In this document: positions 10,834 through 21,334 of the stretch, piece after piece
Position numbering within the stretch: position 1 is the first letter of the stretch
Layout of the letters: each line of letters opens with the position of its first letter
Source: Ophioceras dolichostomum
Lineage: Eukaryota > Ascomycota > Sordariomycetes > Magnaporthales > Ophioceraceae
Assembly: GCA_003049485.1 (NCBI GenBank)
Contig: PYST01000281.1
Span: 1,389-53,608, forward strand
Direction: 5' to 3'
Length of the DNA stretch: 52,220 nt
Made by a program: the position numbers and the translations under genes
The notes under the pieces: generated by a model
The model's input: the letters and a program-made list of their open reading frames with translations, nothing else
What the model was told of the DNA's origin: nothing
Databases searched by the model: none

Positions 10834-12614
10834 ATGAAGATCGTCATCTGTGGTGCTGGTCCCGTTGGGGCGCTGGCTGCTCTCTATGCAGCAAGGAGAG
10901 GCCATGAGGTAGAGATCTACGAGATGCGTGGAGGTATGGCAGAGATCGCAACCCCAGACCAGAGCGAAGACTCACGACCCACCCAATGTGCTAACTCGCG
11001 AGGCCCGACATATAACAGACATCACCACCGAGGAGACAGAGGTGACCAGACAGCTTGGAAAGTCCATCAACATCACCATGTCAGACCGGGGCTTCGAGGC
11101 CCTGGTGGCCAGTGGTGATGCCAATCTGGTCAAGGACGTGGTCAACGGCACCATCCCCATCTACGCTCGTGAGGTCCACGAGGTGGACAAGCTCGGCAAC
11201 CCCAAAACCACAAAGATCAGGTATCACGCCGGCGGAAAGGTGAGACTACTATTTTCTTCCCCCAGTCATCACAAGGAGCCAAAAAAACACAACGTTTCCC
11301 CATGTATGATAGCGTCAAGAAATTTTAAAGCGCTCCTGGTTGCTAACATCATTATCATCATCATCATCACCTCCCTTCCCCCAAAAGCACCTCAACGTCG
11401 TAAGCCGAGGCGGCCTCCGCGACCTCCTCCTGCACCGCATCATCGGGCTCCCCAACGTGAAGCTCTTCTTCAACCACAAGCTCGTGCACGCGGACCTGGA
11501 CGGGCGCGTGGCCATGTTCGCCGACGGCCGTCTGCGCGGCGGCGACGCGTATTGCTCCCCGGAACAGCGCTATACACGCACAGCGTTCGATCTGCTGATC
11601 GGGGCCGATGGCGCGCACTCCTCGGTGCGGCACCAGATGGCGCGCTACACGCACCTGGACCTGACGCAGACCTGGCTGGACACGTGGTGGTGCGAGTTCC
11701 AGATCTCAGCGGACTCGCGGAACGGAGGGCGGCCCAAGATGTCGCTCGACACCCTGCACGTGTGGCCGCAGCGCAGCTTCATGTTCCTGGCCCTGCCCAA
11801 CCCGGACGGCAGCTTCACCTGCAACCTGTTCGCGCCCAAGGCCGTGTTCGACACCCTCTCCGCAGCAGCAGCGGCCGCATCCAACAACAAGAACGGTGGC
11901 TCTGGCCCCTTTGACCCCGCAGCGGAAGACGCGCTGCCTGCCTTCTTCTCCAAGAACTTCCCCGGCATCATCCCGAACCTGATGACGGCGTCCGAGCTGC
12001 GCGACCAGTTCTCGCGCACCACGCCCGCGGCCCTGCACAACATGCGCGTGTCGCCCGTCAACGTCGGCGACAGCTGCGTGCTCGTCGGCGACGCGGCGCA
12101 CACCATGGTGCCCTTCTACGGGCAGGGGCTCAACACGGGGCTAGAGGACGTGCGCATCCTGTTCGAGCGCCACATCTTGCTGTCGGGCAGCTCTACTAGC
12201 AACAACAGCAGCGACAAGCTCGTCAGGTCGCTCCCGCCGCCTTCGCTCGACCTGTCCGGCTACAGCGCCCGCCGCCAGCCCGACGTGCAGGTGATGACGT
12301 CCCTCGCGCTGCAGAACTACGCCGAGATGCGTACGGCGCAGAAGTCCGCCCTCAAGATGGCGCGGCGCGCCGTCGAGGAGACGCTGCAGGTGCGGTTCCC
12401 CGCGCTGGGCTGGTCGACGCTGTACTCGCGCGTCGCGTTCACGACCGAGAGCTTCAGCGAGATCCAGCGCAAGAACGCGCGGCAGGGACTCGTGCTGGGG
12501 TCGGTGTTCGGGTCGCTCGTCGCGGGCGTGGGCGTGCTGGTGCTGATGGGCGTGCTGAGGAGGTGGCTTTGGGTTTTGGCTGGGTCTGGCCCTGCTGCGG
12601 TGTTGTCGTATTGA
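10834..12614 (+). CDS. FAD-dependent monooxygenase, kynurenine 3-monooxygenase-like
   Basis: Three exons, 10834-10933, 11019-11239 and 11388-12614, about 515 aa. Introns of 85 and 148 nt have donors GTATGG and GTGAGA, branches GCTAAC and acceptors AACAG and AAAAG, in phase. Residues 1-33 form the Rossmann start (VICGAGPVG, ending VEIYEMRG). KSINITMSDRG, LNVVSRGGLRDLLL and LLIGADGAHSSVR (the DG motif) follow. RSFMFLALPNPDGSFTCNLF and VLVGDAAHTMVPFYGQGLNTGLED (the GD motif, FAD ribityl site) match the kynurenine monooxygenase group closely. A hydrophobic C-terminal segment (about residues 475-510) suggests membrane anchoring, as in eukaryotic KMO. Family knowledge: KMO hydroxylates L-kynurenine with NADPH and O2 in tryptophan breakdown. 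The region where KMO has MKGRMIH reads IYAREVH here, so this may be a paralogue with another aromatic substrate. A transporter gene follows downstream. Confidence 0.85.
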
Positions 12615-13857
12615 GATTTGATTTTGGGATTTTAGTAGATTTTAGATAGAGCAGGCGAGTGAGATAGATAGACGTAGACGGTCTTGAGGGGACAAAATTG
12701 ATAAAAAAAGACGAAAAGAAACGGAGGTGGAAGCAGGGAAATCGCTTTGGGGGGCGGCGATGATGATGATGATGATGACTGGGATGGACGAGGTGAAAAA
12801 GGCTGCTGTGATGAACAAAGGGGGGACGCTGTTTACTCGGAAACGCAGATACAGGTACATACAATCAATCGAATGAGTAGAGTAGACCTGACACAAGATT
12901 TCCGTTTCGTACTCCCAATGAGACTTGGTACTTCTCGATATTTCGGACTGGTGCTCTCATCGACAAGTTGCTCTTCTCCGTGGAAAGGGAGTCTAAGCCG
13001 AGAGACGATGTGCTCGCCGCACGCATGCTGTAACCGCACACTCACCCTGTTTAGATCCATCCCCTCGCCGAGCAAGCAGGTGTGATAGCTTCGGGCTCAG
13101 CTTCGTCTCGCTGAGGTCTCAACAAGCTTTTTTCATAGCGCCGTGAGGAAATTATGCCTAAACGGGGAGGCCGACTAACCCGCGACGGATGCAGACGGAC
13201 GCAGGCGGCACAGTCTGACATGCCAAGACTCCAAGGGCGTTCGCCACTTGCACCACGGCAAGCCGCCTTGGTGGTGGGCAGGAGCTGACCAATCCTCAGG
13301 AACATAATGCCGGACGCCCAGCTTCATGTATGTTGGTCACAAGAACTGCGAACTGCGTGCCATCGACTAGAACGTTATAGTGGGCCCCGACCAATCTTTA
13401 GGGACTTGATGGCCTCCAGCGGCAGGCCCAGCCAGTCTTCAGGAACTTGATTACCGCCCTTACGGCGGGAGGGCCATTGCTGCCACGCTGTCGTTTAGCG
13501 GTCTCGTCTGCTGTATGTCCCCCAAATTGTATGTGTTTCTCCGCTCGTGCTGCTTCCCTTTCCTCTTTCAATCCTGCCGTCTGCACTCCTCCTCTGCTGC
13601 ACGCACGTACTGTCGACAAAATCGAACCATCGATTTCCAACCTAGCTGCATTGCACATTACCACCGCAGCAAACGTCCAGTCGTACGACGTCCGCTTTGA
13701 GCACTTTGATTTGCATTTTTTGGGTCGCTCTAATTCCCATTACCACGGGACAGAGGGAAACAACAATTTCCATCGCTGCATCGCTTGCATGTAACCAATC
13801 CGTGTACGGGCTTTCTTCCGGCAGCAGAGTTACACAGATACCTCCAGAGCAATAACA
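12615..13857. other. Intergenic region with three diverged direct repeats
   Basis: No gene is supported in these 1.24 kb. A short GAT/ATG triplet tract lies near 12759. Three imperfect copies of a roughly 27-bp sequence with core CCARTCYTYAGGRACTTGAT lie at 13284-13310, 13387-13413 and 13427-13453 in the same orientation, 400-600 bp upstream of the transporter ATG. The right end is the transporter promoter. Confidence 0.5.
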
Positions 13858-15937
13858 ATGGTGTCGCAAACCACCACGGCATCATCAGTCGAGCTCACCG
13901 AGCTGAGAAACATCGAGAAAGGCCCCGACTCCCCCGCCTTCTTCTCCGGCTTCGCCTATGGCTTCTCGGGGTCCGTGATAGCGCGTCCCGGCTCGGTCGC
14001 TTCCGTGGCAGGAATCGGCGGCGGCCGCCCCCGGAGTGTCATCGACAGGCCCTTCACTCGGGACACCACCACCACGGCCCACACGAACCTGGACTACGTC
14101 ACGTCAACCAACCACCTCGTTCCCTTCTCCTCCCCACCTCCTCCCCTCCCCATCATCACCACCGCAGGAGTCATCAGCACAGCCCACGGCCGCCCCCTCC
14201 ACATCCCCAAATCCCGCGCCGTCCTCATCATCGCCGTCCTGACCGGCGTCTCCTTCCTCAACACGATGGGCTCCGGCATCCTGACCGTGTCCCTCCCCCG
14301 CATGGCGGCGGACGTCTCCCTCCCGGAATCCCTCCTCCTCTGGCCCGCATCCGTCTACGCCCTGGCCGCCGGTTCCTCCCTGCTCATCTTCGGCTCCGTC
14401 GGCGACGTGGTGGGGCCCAAGATCGTCTGGGCGCTCGGCGCGACGTTCTACTCGGCCTTCACGTTCGCCGTGGGCCTCGCGAACTCGGGGGCGCAGCTCA
14501 TCGCGTTCCGCACGGTCCTGGGCATCGCCATCGCGATGTGCCTGCCCACGGCCGTGAGCCTGACCACGAACGGGTTCGGGCCGGGGAGGTGGCGGAACAT
14601 GGCGTTTGCGTTCCAGGGGATGGGCCAGCCGCTGGGCTACTCCGTGGGACTGATCCTCGGGGGCGTGTTCACCGACACCATAGGCTGGCGGTACGGGTTC
14701 TACATCTCAGCGGGGATCAACGCCGCCCTGGTGGTGTGCGCGCTGTTCGTCCTGCCGTCGCCGCCGCATCCGGCTATTGGAGGAGGAGGAGGGTCGTCCA
14801 CGCTGCTCGGGTCGTTGCTGAGGGACATCGATTGGGTCGGCGCCGTGCTCATCAGCGCGAGCCTGGGCCTGCTGTCGTACGTGTTCAGCGCCGTCAGCAG
14901 GGACTACAGGAGCGTGGCAGCGCCGCACAACGTCGCGCTGCTGGTGGCGGCGGCGCTGCTGGTGCCCGCCTTCGTGGTCTGGGTCGGCAGGCAGGAGAGG
15001 CTGGGCCGCCCGGCCCTGATACCGAACAGCCTGTGGCGCAACGCCGCGTTCTCGTCGACGTGCGCGGCTGTGTTCTTCACGTGGGCCGTGTTCAACGCGT
15101 TCCAGTACTTCAGCGCGCTGTATTTTGAGCGAGTCGAGGGGTTCGGCGCGTTGGGTACGTCGTTGCGGTTTTTGCCTATGGTTTTTGTGGGAGCGGGGAC
15201 TAACATTGTGAGTTGCTTCATTTTTGAGTGATTTCTCCCCTTCCCATTCCCCCCTTCCAATTCTCCCTTCCCTTCGCCCAGGACGTGCTTGGCCCTCTGC
15301 CCTCGCCTCGTTAAGGTTCACTCATAAGCAGACCAACGTGATTAATGTTTGCTGGACAGGTTACTGGTTTCCTCGTCGAGAAGGTCGAAGTCCGTCACCT
15401 CGTCAGCTACTCGGCTGCGATCAGCGCGGCTTCGCCTCTGCTGATGGCTTTGGTGACGCCATCGTGGGACTACTGGAAGGGAGCATTCTTTGCAATGTTG
15501 TTGTCTCCTCTCCATCCTGATGGTACGTCAAATCGACCTCTAACTCTCTTAGCCACCTTTCCCAAGCCGGATTCTCTGGAGCAGACTGGCTGACCAGATG
15601 ACCGACTGGCCGATACCTTGCACGGGTATCAGTGCTGTTCACCGTCTCCAACCTCATCATCTCCAAAGCCTACCCGGGCAAGTCACAGTCTCTAGCGGGA
15701 GCCGTATTCAACGCCGTCTCCCAAGTAGGCAACTCTGTCGGGCTCGGCGTTACCGCCGCCGTCTCGTCCTCGGTCACCCAAAGTCGAGTCGTCACCGCCG
15801 ACGCCAACGTCGACGTCGACTCTCTGCTCGCGGGTTATCACGCCTCCTTCTGGCTGATGTTCGCATCTGCCGCTCTTGTCGTGCCCATCACGATGTTTGG
15901 GCTCAGGAGGGGAGGGAAGGTCGGTGCCTCGGACTAG
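13858..15937 (+). CDS. MFS transporter, DHA2 drug:H+ antiporter type
   Basis: Three exons, 13858-15207, 15360-15522 and 15633-15937, about 605 aa. Introns of 152 and 110 nt (donors GTGAGT and GTACGT, acceptors GACAG and TATCAG) fall in the second half and keep phase. Residues 1-118 are a long cytosolic tail. From residue 122 (RAVLIIAVLTGVSFL) there are about 14 predicted membrane segments. GSVGDVVGPKIV after the second segment corresponds to MFS motif A, and FQGMGQPLGYSVGLILGG fits the antiporter motif C region. The layout resembles fungal aminotriazole/drug-resistance DHA2 carriers. Family knowledge: such pumps export xenobiotics or secondary metabolites at the plasma membrane using the proton gradient. 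It lies 1.2 kb downstream of the KMO-like gene on the same strand, so a functional link (export of its product) is possible but only an inference. Confidence 0.88.
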
Positions 15938-16388
15938 GGGGTGAGGGGCAGTGACCAGGGGCAGCAGGGGGTATCGTGAAGTTGGACGATGAGGAGAGGT
16001 CCGGAGGCAGACTGCACGATTCACGTCTGTGTTCTCTGGGGGAGACCTCTGCAGCATACGCTTTGAGCGATTGGGAACATTTTTCTGACAGCGCATGCCC
16101 GGTGCCAATTGTATTCGGACTCAATTCTCGTGAGGGACATGAAAGTAAGGGGCGATGTATTTAAGCCAACTACCAAGAATGTAAATAAGTGGACTACGCC
16201 ATCGGGCCCAAGCCGTCACGGGGCAATCCTGTGGCAAAACATGGCCATTGATAAACAACAGCCAGATGGGTTGGGGCAAAGGACGTGATGTAATTATGGT
16301 AAGCTATTTTTTGGTGGTAACGGGTCTGGTCTTGGGCATCCATGGGTCGTGGGCTATCCAGCTTTGATTCTCAATCGCGCCGAGTAGC
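15938..16388. other. Convergent 3' flanks, no gene seen
   Basis: This 451-bp gap separates the 3' ends of the transporter and the convergent small secreted-protein gene. It should hold both polyadenylation regions. No coding feature is supported. Confidence 0.5.
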
Positions 16389-17070
16389 TCAACTCAGTGG
16401 TTCGTCCAGGGTCAGGCCGAGCTCCATGTCGTATGACACGTACTTGCCTGTACGCGATTTGTTAGTTTCTTTCATTGTTCCCTGCCTGCACCTGCCCGCA
16501 GCCGGTTTTGCAAAGTAGTCTCCGGCAGGCCAAGCTGAATGTCAGGCTGCGCGGGCACCAATAGGGATGGAATCAACACTCACTCAGATCGATGTAGCCG
16601 CGATGAGGCGGGGCGGCAGGATCGGCCTTCCGGCAAGTGGCCTCGAAGTATCGACCGTGGTAGAGCCGGTAATCACTGCAAACATCGCGATGTCCTCCCT
16701 TTCTACAGCGACAAAAGGTTAGATAGGGTATTCAGCAATCAGCGCGGGTGAAGACTTTCCATCACGCTCCGAAATCTCAAATGAGCGAGATGAAAAGTCG
16801 GCGCGGCTGCCGCAATGCCAGAAAGGGAAGATTCTGGACTCACCCGGTCCAGACGAACCGCCCCTCGTTGTCGACGCCGAGGTGCTCGTTGAGGTGGACG
16901 TTATACCAGTCGGCATGGTGGTTGAAGCAGAAGCAGCTCAGCAGATGTCCGTTCGGGTCCTCCGTGTGGCCGTTGCACATCTGGCAAGGGCCACACATGT
17001 CCTTGTAGTCTCCGGCATTTGCGACAGCGGCGAGGCCAAAGAGAGAGAGGGCGAGGGCGGGAAGCTGCAT
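16389..17070 (-). CDS. Small secreted cysteine-rich protein (effector candidate)
   Basis: Three exons, 17070-16844, 16702-16584 and 16447-16389, about 134 aa. Introns of 141 and 136 nt have donors GTGAGT, acceptors TGTAG and TACAG, and a CTAAC branch in the first. The start chosen is the ATG directly before the signal peptide (MQLPALALSLFGLAAVANA); longer in-frame starts lie upstream but would bury the signal. The mature part opens with GDYKDMCGPCQMCNGH, continues with SCFCFNHHADW and NEHLGVDNEG, and has further Cys in DVCSD and ATCRK: seven Cys in all. It ends GLTLDEPLS. I recognise no named domain. Size, signal peptide and cysteine content fit a fungal small secreted protein. Function is unknown; a role at the host or microbe interface is a guess from class, not evidence. 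Confidence 0.72.
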
Positions 17071-17411
17071 GGTCGTCAACAAGACGGAAAGGATACCGCT
17101 CGCGCGTATGTATTCTTCTGCAATGGGATGATGTGAGACCAGCGCGGGAAGGCCAAGCGTGGTCGATCTGGTGGAGGGTGACGGATGGGAGTTGAACGAG
17201 CGCATCCTCGAGACCGCGGTAGCCGTTCTTATGGTCCGAGAAACGGGCACCCGGCTAGTTAGGGGCTGTGTGAATCACCGAGCGTTCAGCCAAGGTTACC
17301 ACTGTCTTGTCAAAGGTATGGCATCTTGTCGGCTAGCTTCAGCCTGCCTTCAGGTAGGTAGGCGGCCGAGACCAACGGAATGAAACGTGTGGGGAGGGGG
17401 GAGGCTTGCTA
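17071..17411. other. Promoter side of small secreted-protein gene
   Basis: The 341-bp stretch lies upstream of the Cys-rich gene and downstream of the coiled-coil gene, both on the minus strand. It presumably carries the promoter of the former. I see no gene and no clear motif. Confidence 0.45.
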
Positions 17412-18062
17412 TTACACGGTGATGTACATCCGGAACACGCAGACTGATTTAGACACGCCGCGTTGACTCATCTTCGCCTCTGTGTTTTCAGTCATGTAGA
17501 ACTCGTAGCCAGGGTACGCTTGTGATAAAAAGGTCGTGAACCGGGCGAGGAACTCCATGTCTTTCCGCAATTGTGGCAACGTCGATGGTCGTGTGTAGGG
17601 CCATGACACGAAAGCCTTGAGTGGGTCTTCCTGGTTGCGCAAAACGCAAAGGTGGGATGGTTTCTCGACCCGGGTTAAGGGACGAAGGTACCGTAAGATG
17701 GCGGAACAAAGGGGGGTCGAGGGTTGGTTGCGGTCATCGATGATCATGGACCAGGGTCCGCCGTGATCTGGGAGGAGGTTGACGATGCCGTCCCAGGCCG
17801 GCTCGCTCTGGAGACGGAGCTGCTGGGTTATATGCACAATGTCCTGGCGCAGCTGATTGTTCTGCCGTTCAAGCGTATCGATCCTCTTCTGCTGTTCATC
17901 ATGGATCTCGATCGCGACGTCGATGAACTGCCGAACCTTCGGAGATAATACCCCGCAGCGTTCAACGATTTGACTAGCGGCGATACCCATTGCGTCTGTC
18001 GCTGGAGATGGTTGATTGGGTCTGCTCGAAATGTCTTCTGCTATAACGAAAGGTGCGAACAT
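17412..18062 (-). CDS. Hypothetical coiled-coil protein
   Basis: One uninterrupted frame of 216 aa from an ATG at 18062. I do not recognise the family. Residues about 40-85 form a likely coiled coil: heptad-like IDVAIEIHDEQQKRIDTLER, then NNQLRQDIVHITQQL. The C-terminal half is compact and mixed, with WDGIVNLLPDHGGPWSMIIDD, YLRPLTRVEKPSHLCVLR and YPGYEFYM. There is no signal peptide or membrane segment. A bZIP-like basic region before the coiled coil is not visible. The frame is open throughout and amino-acid composition looks coding, but gene status rests on that alone. The N-terminus could be longer through an upstream exon. Confidence 0.5.
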   Translation of the reverse strand: MFAPFVIAEDISSRPNQPSPATDAMGIAASQIVERCGVLSPKVRQFIDVAIEIHDEQQKRIDTLERQNNQLRQDIVHITQQLRLQSEPAWDGIVNLLPDHGGPWSMIIDDRNQPSTPLCSAILRYLRPLTRVEKPSHLCVLRNQEDPLKAFVSWPYTRPSTLPQLRKDMEFLARFTTFLSQAYPGYEFYMTENTEAKMSQRGVSKSVCVFRMYITV

Positions 18063-18663
18063 AGATGGAAGTGCTGGTTGGGGCTGAACGTGAGTAGATG
18101 TCTACGGGAAATATTTGAGCGGCGCACCTACCTCCTTTGGGTAGGTACCTACCTACCTTAGTTTGTGTAGTACAGCAACGACATCGCTTGCTTTTTCCGA
18201 TAAGAAAGCTGTTGGCGACTGACGCGGTAAGTGCGAGGCTGGCTGTTGGGCCTCCCTTCCCTCGACAACACAGAAAATACTCCACGGTGAGGATAGAGCC
18301 CTGGATGGCCATGAGGTATGGTTACCGGGAGGTCGTATCACCAAACAAAAGGTTTTGAACCAGTCCATAGCGTACCAACCCAATAGGTCCCCAAAGGCTG
18401 GAAGCTGGAGGGACATGAGGGACTAAAGACGGGAGATGCCGTCAGGTCGTCACGTGATGTATCCCTTCGAGCAGGCCACACCGCCGAAACCCCGCGTTTG
18501 GTTGGTTTCATTCCGGTGGCACACAACCCCTTCACTGTTCCAGGGCCGAACGGACGACATCCCATCATCAATTCTCAGATGAGGCCGAACCAGCCGTCCT
18601 TGTGCATCTTGTGCAAATCATTCATGACGACACAGCTCGGCCTAGGCATCCTCTACACCAAAA
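18063..18663. other. Divergent promoter region
   Basis: This 601-bp gap separates two genes facing apart, the coiled-coil gene (minus) and the 2EXR gene (plus), and so should hold both promoters. A TAGGTACCTACCTACC-type palindromic stretch at 18138-18160 is of a kind often seen in Sordariomycete spacers. No gene is seen. Confidence 0.45.
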
Positions 18664-20337
18664 ATGGCACATAACGGCAATAATATTCCGATCCACCCGA
18701 TTGGCAACCCGTTCAGTCGGCTCGCGAGCAGCCTCATCGGACTACCCAGCCTCCCTCAATCATCATCGGGCTCGCCGGGAAATAGACCCGCCGCCTGCCT
18801 GCCCCAGAGATGGGTCAATTGCACCATGTGCGAGCACATCAGCGAGATCGGCTGGACCGAATCATGGCCGGAGGAGCTGCGCCAGCAAAGGAGCGACCTG
18901 GCCGCCACGGCGCGCGCCACGCTCAAGGACCTCCTGCTGGAATCGGAGCCCTTCGCCAGGATTGACAGCTTCTATCCTCCGCGCCCATCCCTGTCGCCTT
19001 CGGCGGCGGCGGCCGTGCACGCGCAGCTCCTCTATGCCTTCCGCGCCGCTGCGACGCGGACTGCGCAACTTCGTGGTGGCGGCGGTGGCGGCGGCGGCGG
19101 TAGTAGTAGTGGTGGTCGTAGTGGCCGTTTCAAGATCGCTAGCGCGTCTGCCTCGTGGCTGGCGAAGAAGGCGCCGCGGAGGTCATCATGGTCGTCGTCA
19201 TTGCCATTAATGCCAGCTTCTCACTCTTCCCAGCCTCCCCCGTTCAGCACATTCACGCGGTTTCCCGACCTCCCCACGGAGCTGCGTCTTGCAATCTGGC
19301 GCATGGCGCTCGACAACCGCCCTCCCCGCACGCTGCACGTCGGCCACCGTCTCGACACGCCCAGCTGCTGGACGTCGCGACTGCCGATGCCCGTGCTGGC
19401 GCGCGTGTGTCGCGAGGCGCGCTCGGTCGCCATGCCCGACTTCTTCCCCGTGCACGGCGTGGCGCCGTACCGCACCGGACCGTCGGCGTCCCAGGACACC
19501 ATGATGACTTTCGTCAGCTCGTGGGTGCGCGCCGGCCCTACCGGTGATGTCCTTGACCTGGGCAACGTCGCCTCACCCTCGCAGCTGGGCTGTCTCGACG
19601 TCGTGCCCGCGGGACTGGCCGAGAAGTTCGCGGCCGTGGCGGTGGGCTACTCGGGCCTGCTGGTCGACTTCGCCGACCGCACACGGCTCGGGAACGCCGT
19701 GGCGGGCGCGCTCGATCCCTGGGTCGCCACGGCGAAGACGGTGCTGGTCGTGGTCCAGACCATCTACATCCCGCTGCCGATCGAGCCGCCCTCTGGTAGC
19801 GACCTCGGCGGCCTACTGCGGTCCACCGCCAAGTCGGTGCCGTACTCGGTCGAGTTGAGGAAGTACCTCGATGCGCTTCCCATGATCGGCCCGCGTTTTC
19901 CAGTCGGCCTCGACGACGTGATGCCTCCACGCCTCGAGGACCAGTTCGTGTCGACCGAGAGCCACTGGACCTCGCTCATTCGCCGGCAGAACACCGAGCA
20001 CCTCACCGTCGTGGTGGCCCTAAGCGACCGCGCGCGCATCCGGGAGCTGCTGGACCTAGGCTCCGCCATCGGGCTGTGGGACTCGCCCCAGTCGCGTATG
20101 CAGGCGGTCGGCCACATGAACAAGGCTTTCTGTCTCGACTGTCTGCAGAAGTGGTGGGATAAGTACGGGCTGCCCAGCACGAAGGAGAGGCTGCGGCGGG
20201 CGCGTGAGAACGTGGCGGGAGGAGCCGATGATGAGATACCTGCTCTTCCGGAGATGATGCCGGCCGTGAGGTTTAAGGTGCAGTGGCCGGAGGGTGAGCG
20301 GAGGATAAGGGTGCCAAGTGACTCGAACGTCGGTTGA
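18664..20337 (+). CDS. 2EXR-domain protein
   Basis: A single exon of 557 aa from an ATG at 18664. Residues 1-195 are low complexity and include a Gly run then Ser (about residues 137-155) encoded by GGC/GGT triplets. The 2EXR domain starts near residue 200 with FTRFPDLPTELRLAIWRMAL, followed by RPPRTLHV and PMPVLARVCREARSVAM. This is the fungal pattern F-P-x-L-P-x-E-L-R-x-x-I-W. Family knowledge: 2EXR proteins are very numerous in Pezizomycotina, resemble F-box-like proteins, and have no established biochemical role. The C-terminal half has no named domain that I recognise. The frame is intact despite the microsatellite-like Gly tract. Confident as a gene, unspecific as a function. Confidence 0.8.
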   Translation: MAHNGNNIPIHPIGNPFSRLASSLIGLPSLPQSSSGSPGNRPAACLPQRWVNCTMCEHISEIGWTESWPEELRQQRSDLAATARATLKDLLLESEPFARIDSFYPPRPSLSPSAAAAVHAQLLYAFRAAATRTAQLRGGGGGGGGGSSSGGRSGRFKIASASASWLAKKAPRRSSWSSSLPLMPASHSSQPPPFSTFTRFPDLPTELRLAIWRMALDNRPPRTLHVGHRLDTPSCWTSRLPMPVLARVCREARSVAMPDFFPVHGVAPYRTGPSASQDTMMTFVSSWVRAGPTGDVLDLGNVASPSQLGCLDVVPAGLAEKFAAVAVGYSGLLVDFADRTRLGNAVAGALDPWVATAKTVLVVVQTIYIPLPIEPPSGSDLGGLLRSTAKSVPYSVELRKYLDALPMIGPRFPVGLDDVMPPRLEDQFVSTESHWTSLIRRQNTEHLTVVVALSDRARIRELLDLGSAIGLWDSPQSRMQAVGHMNKAFCLDCLQKWWDKYGLPSTKERLRRARENVAGGADDEIPALPEMMPAVRFKVQWPEGERRIRVPSDSNVG

Positions 20338-20920
20338 TTACGATGCATGTACCTTTGCTGTGGCCTGAGGGACGCTACCAGACCGGGATGGAAGCCATTT
20401 ACCCAGACTTTGGGCTTGGGCATGACGACGCGCTTTGAATCCTCTCAGAGCAGCGCTTGATCCTACAAAAAACCCTTGATAACAGCGGCGAGTATGATTC
20501 CAAAATGAAGAGAGAGAGCGAGTGAATGATAGGACCGGGGATGTGTTTAGCAGACTTAGATCGCGCAGACTAGAGCTCTTGCCGAACATTCCAACATGCT
20601 GAACATTCACCAGCAAGTGCCCTCGCTTATATTGTTAGTTTAGTCCCCCTTATCAGGTGTCTAAACTTGCTCATCTATTTATCTCATTCACTCTTCATCT
20701 TGGTCCTAGTGGCAAAATCGCACGACTTCGTACGCGTAAACAGAGATCTGTGTGGTAGATTAAGATCGTAGCACGTCTCCCGCCCGGATGCCTCCCATCA
20801 CCCTACTTCAGGCTGCAACAACCCCGAACATCTCTTTGGAGCCCAAGCCTTCCGTCCAGCAGCAAGGCAGTACCTACCTACTCACGATCACCAACGCGCA
20901 ACCCATCGCTCAACGCCGAC
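20338..20920. other. Intergenic, no gene seen
   Basis: This 583-bp gap lies between the 2EXR gene and the coiled-coil locus. A short open frame starting at 20788 runs into the coiled-coil locus in another frame and has no recognisable features. Nothing else is supported. Confidence 0.45.
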
Positions 20921-21334
20921 ATGGACTTCGAAACCGACGTCGACAGCGGCGAGACCTCAGGAGATCCTCGCTCCGGTGTTCGCCTTGATCTACAGGCTTC
21001 AGCAGACGAACGACGAGCTAAACCAGGAGTTGGCACTGGCGAAGCTCAAGCTCAGCCAGCAGGAGCGTGCAGCGGAGCAGAAACTCCCAGAGCAACAGCA
21101 GAAGTACCAGGAGCAGGAGGAAAGCTGCACGCGCAGGAGCAAAAGCTGCACGCGCAGGAGCAAAAGCTTCACGAGCAGGGGCGGCGCCATCGCGAGGAGA
21201 TGGAGCAGATTCGCCAGGAGCTCAACAAACAAAAGAAGACGATGTCGCACTTCCTCGACCAGGACCAGCGCCAGCGCGAGCAGGTTCAAAAAATCCGCGA
21301 GGAGACGGTGGAGCCACTAACCAAGGTGCTTTGA
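20921..21334 (+). pseudogene. Coiled-coil gene with two compensating frameshifts
   Basis: One frame is open from ATG 20921 to the stop at 21332-21334 (137 aa), but only its two ends look like real protein. The start (MDFETDVDSGET) and the end (from KLHAQEQ through MEQIRQELNKQKKTMSHFL to the stop) share this frame. In the middle, about 20957-21117, the protein-like sequence lies in a neighbouring frame. There it reads EILAPVFALIYRLQQTND, then ELNQELALAKLKLSQQERA, a clear heptad coiled coil. The second frame change falls where a 21-bp heptad repeat (GCTGCACGCGCAGGAGCAAAA) has a 20-nt first copy, so a one-base loss is likely. The result is either a pseudogene or a protein with a re-coded middle. 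Function unknown. Confidence 0.5.
21124..21179 (+). repeat. 21-bp tandem repeat encoding KLHAQEQ heptads
   Basis: Two perfect 21-nt units at 21124-21144 and 21145-21165 are followed by a partial diverged unit. A related unit one base short precedes them. In the outer frame each unit encodes one coiled-coil heptad, KLHAQEQ. Confidence 0.85.

Noticed and set aside
13785..15128. 447-codon frame overlapping the transporter on the same strand
   Set aside because: It is an out-of-frame shadow, rich in Arg, Pro and His; the transporter frame shows membrane segments and conserved motifs.
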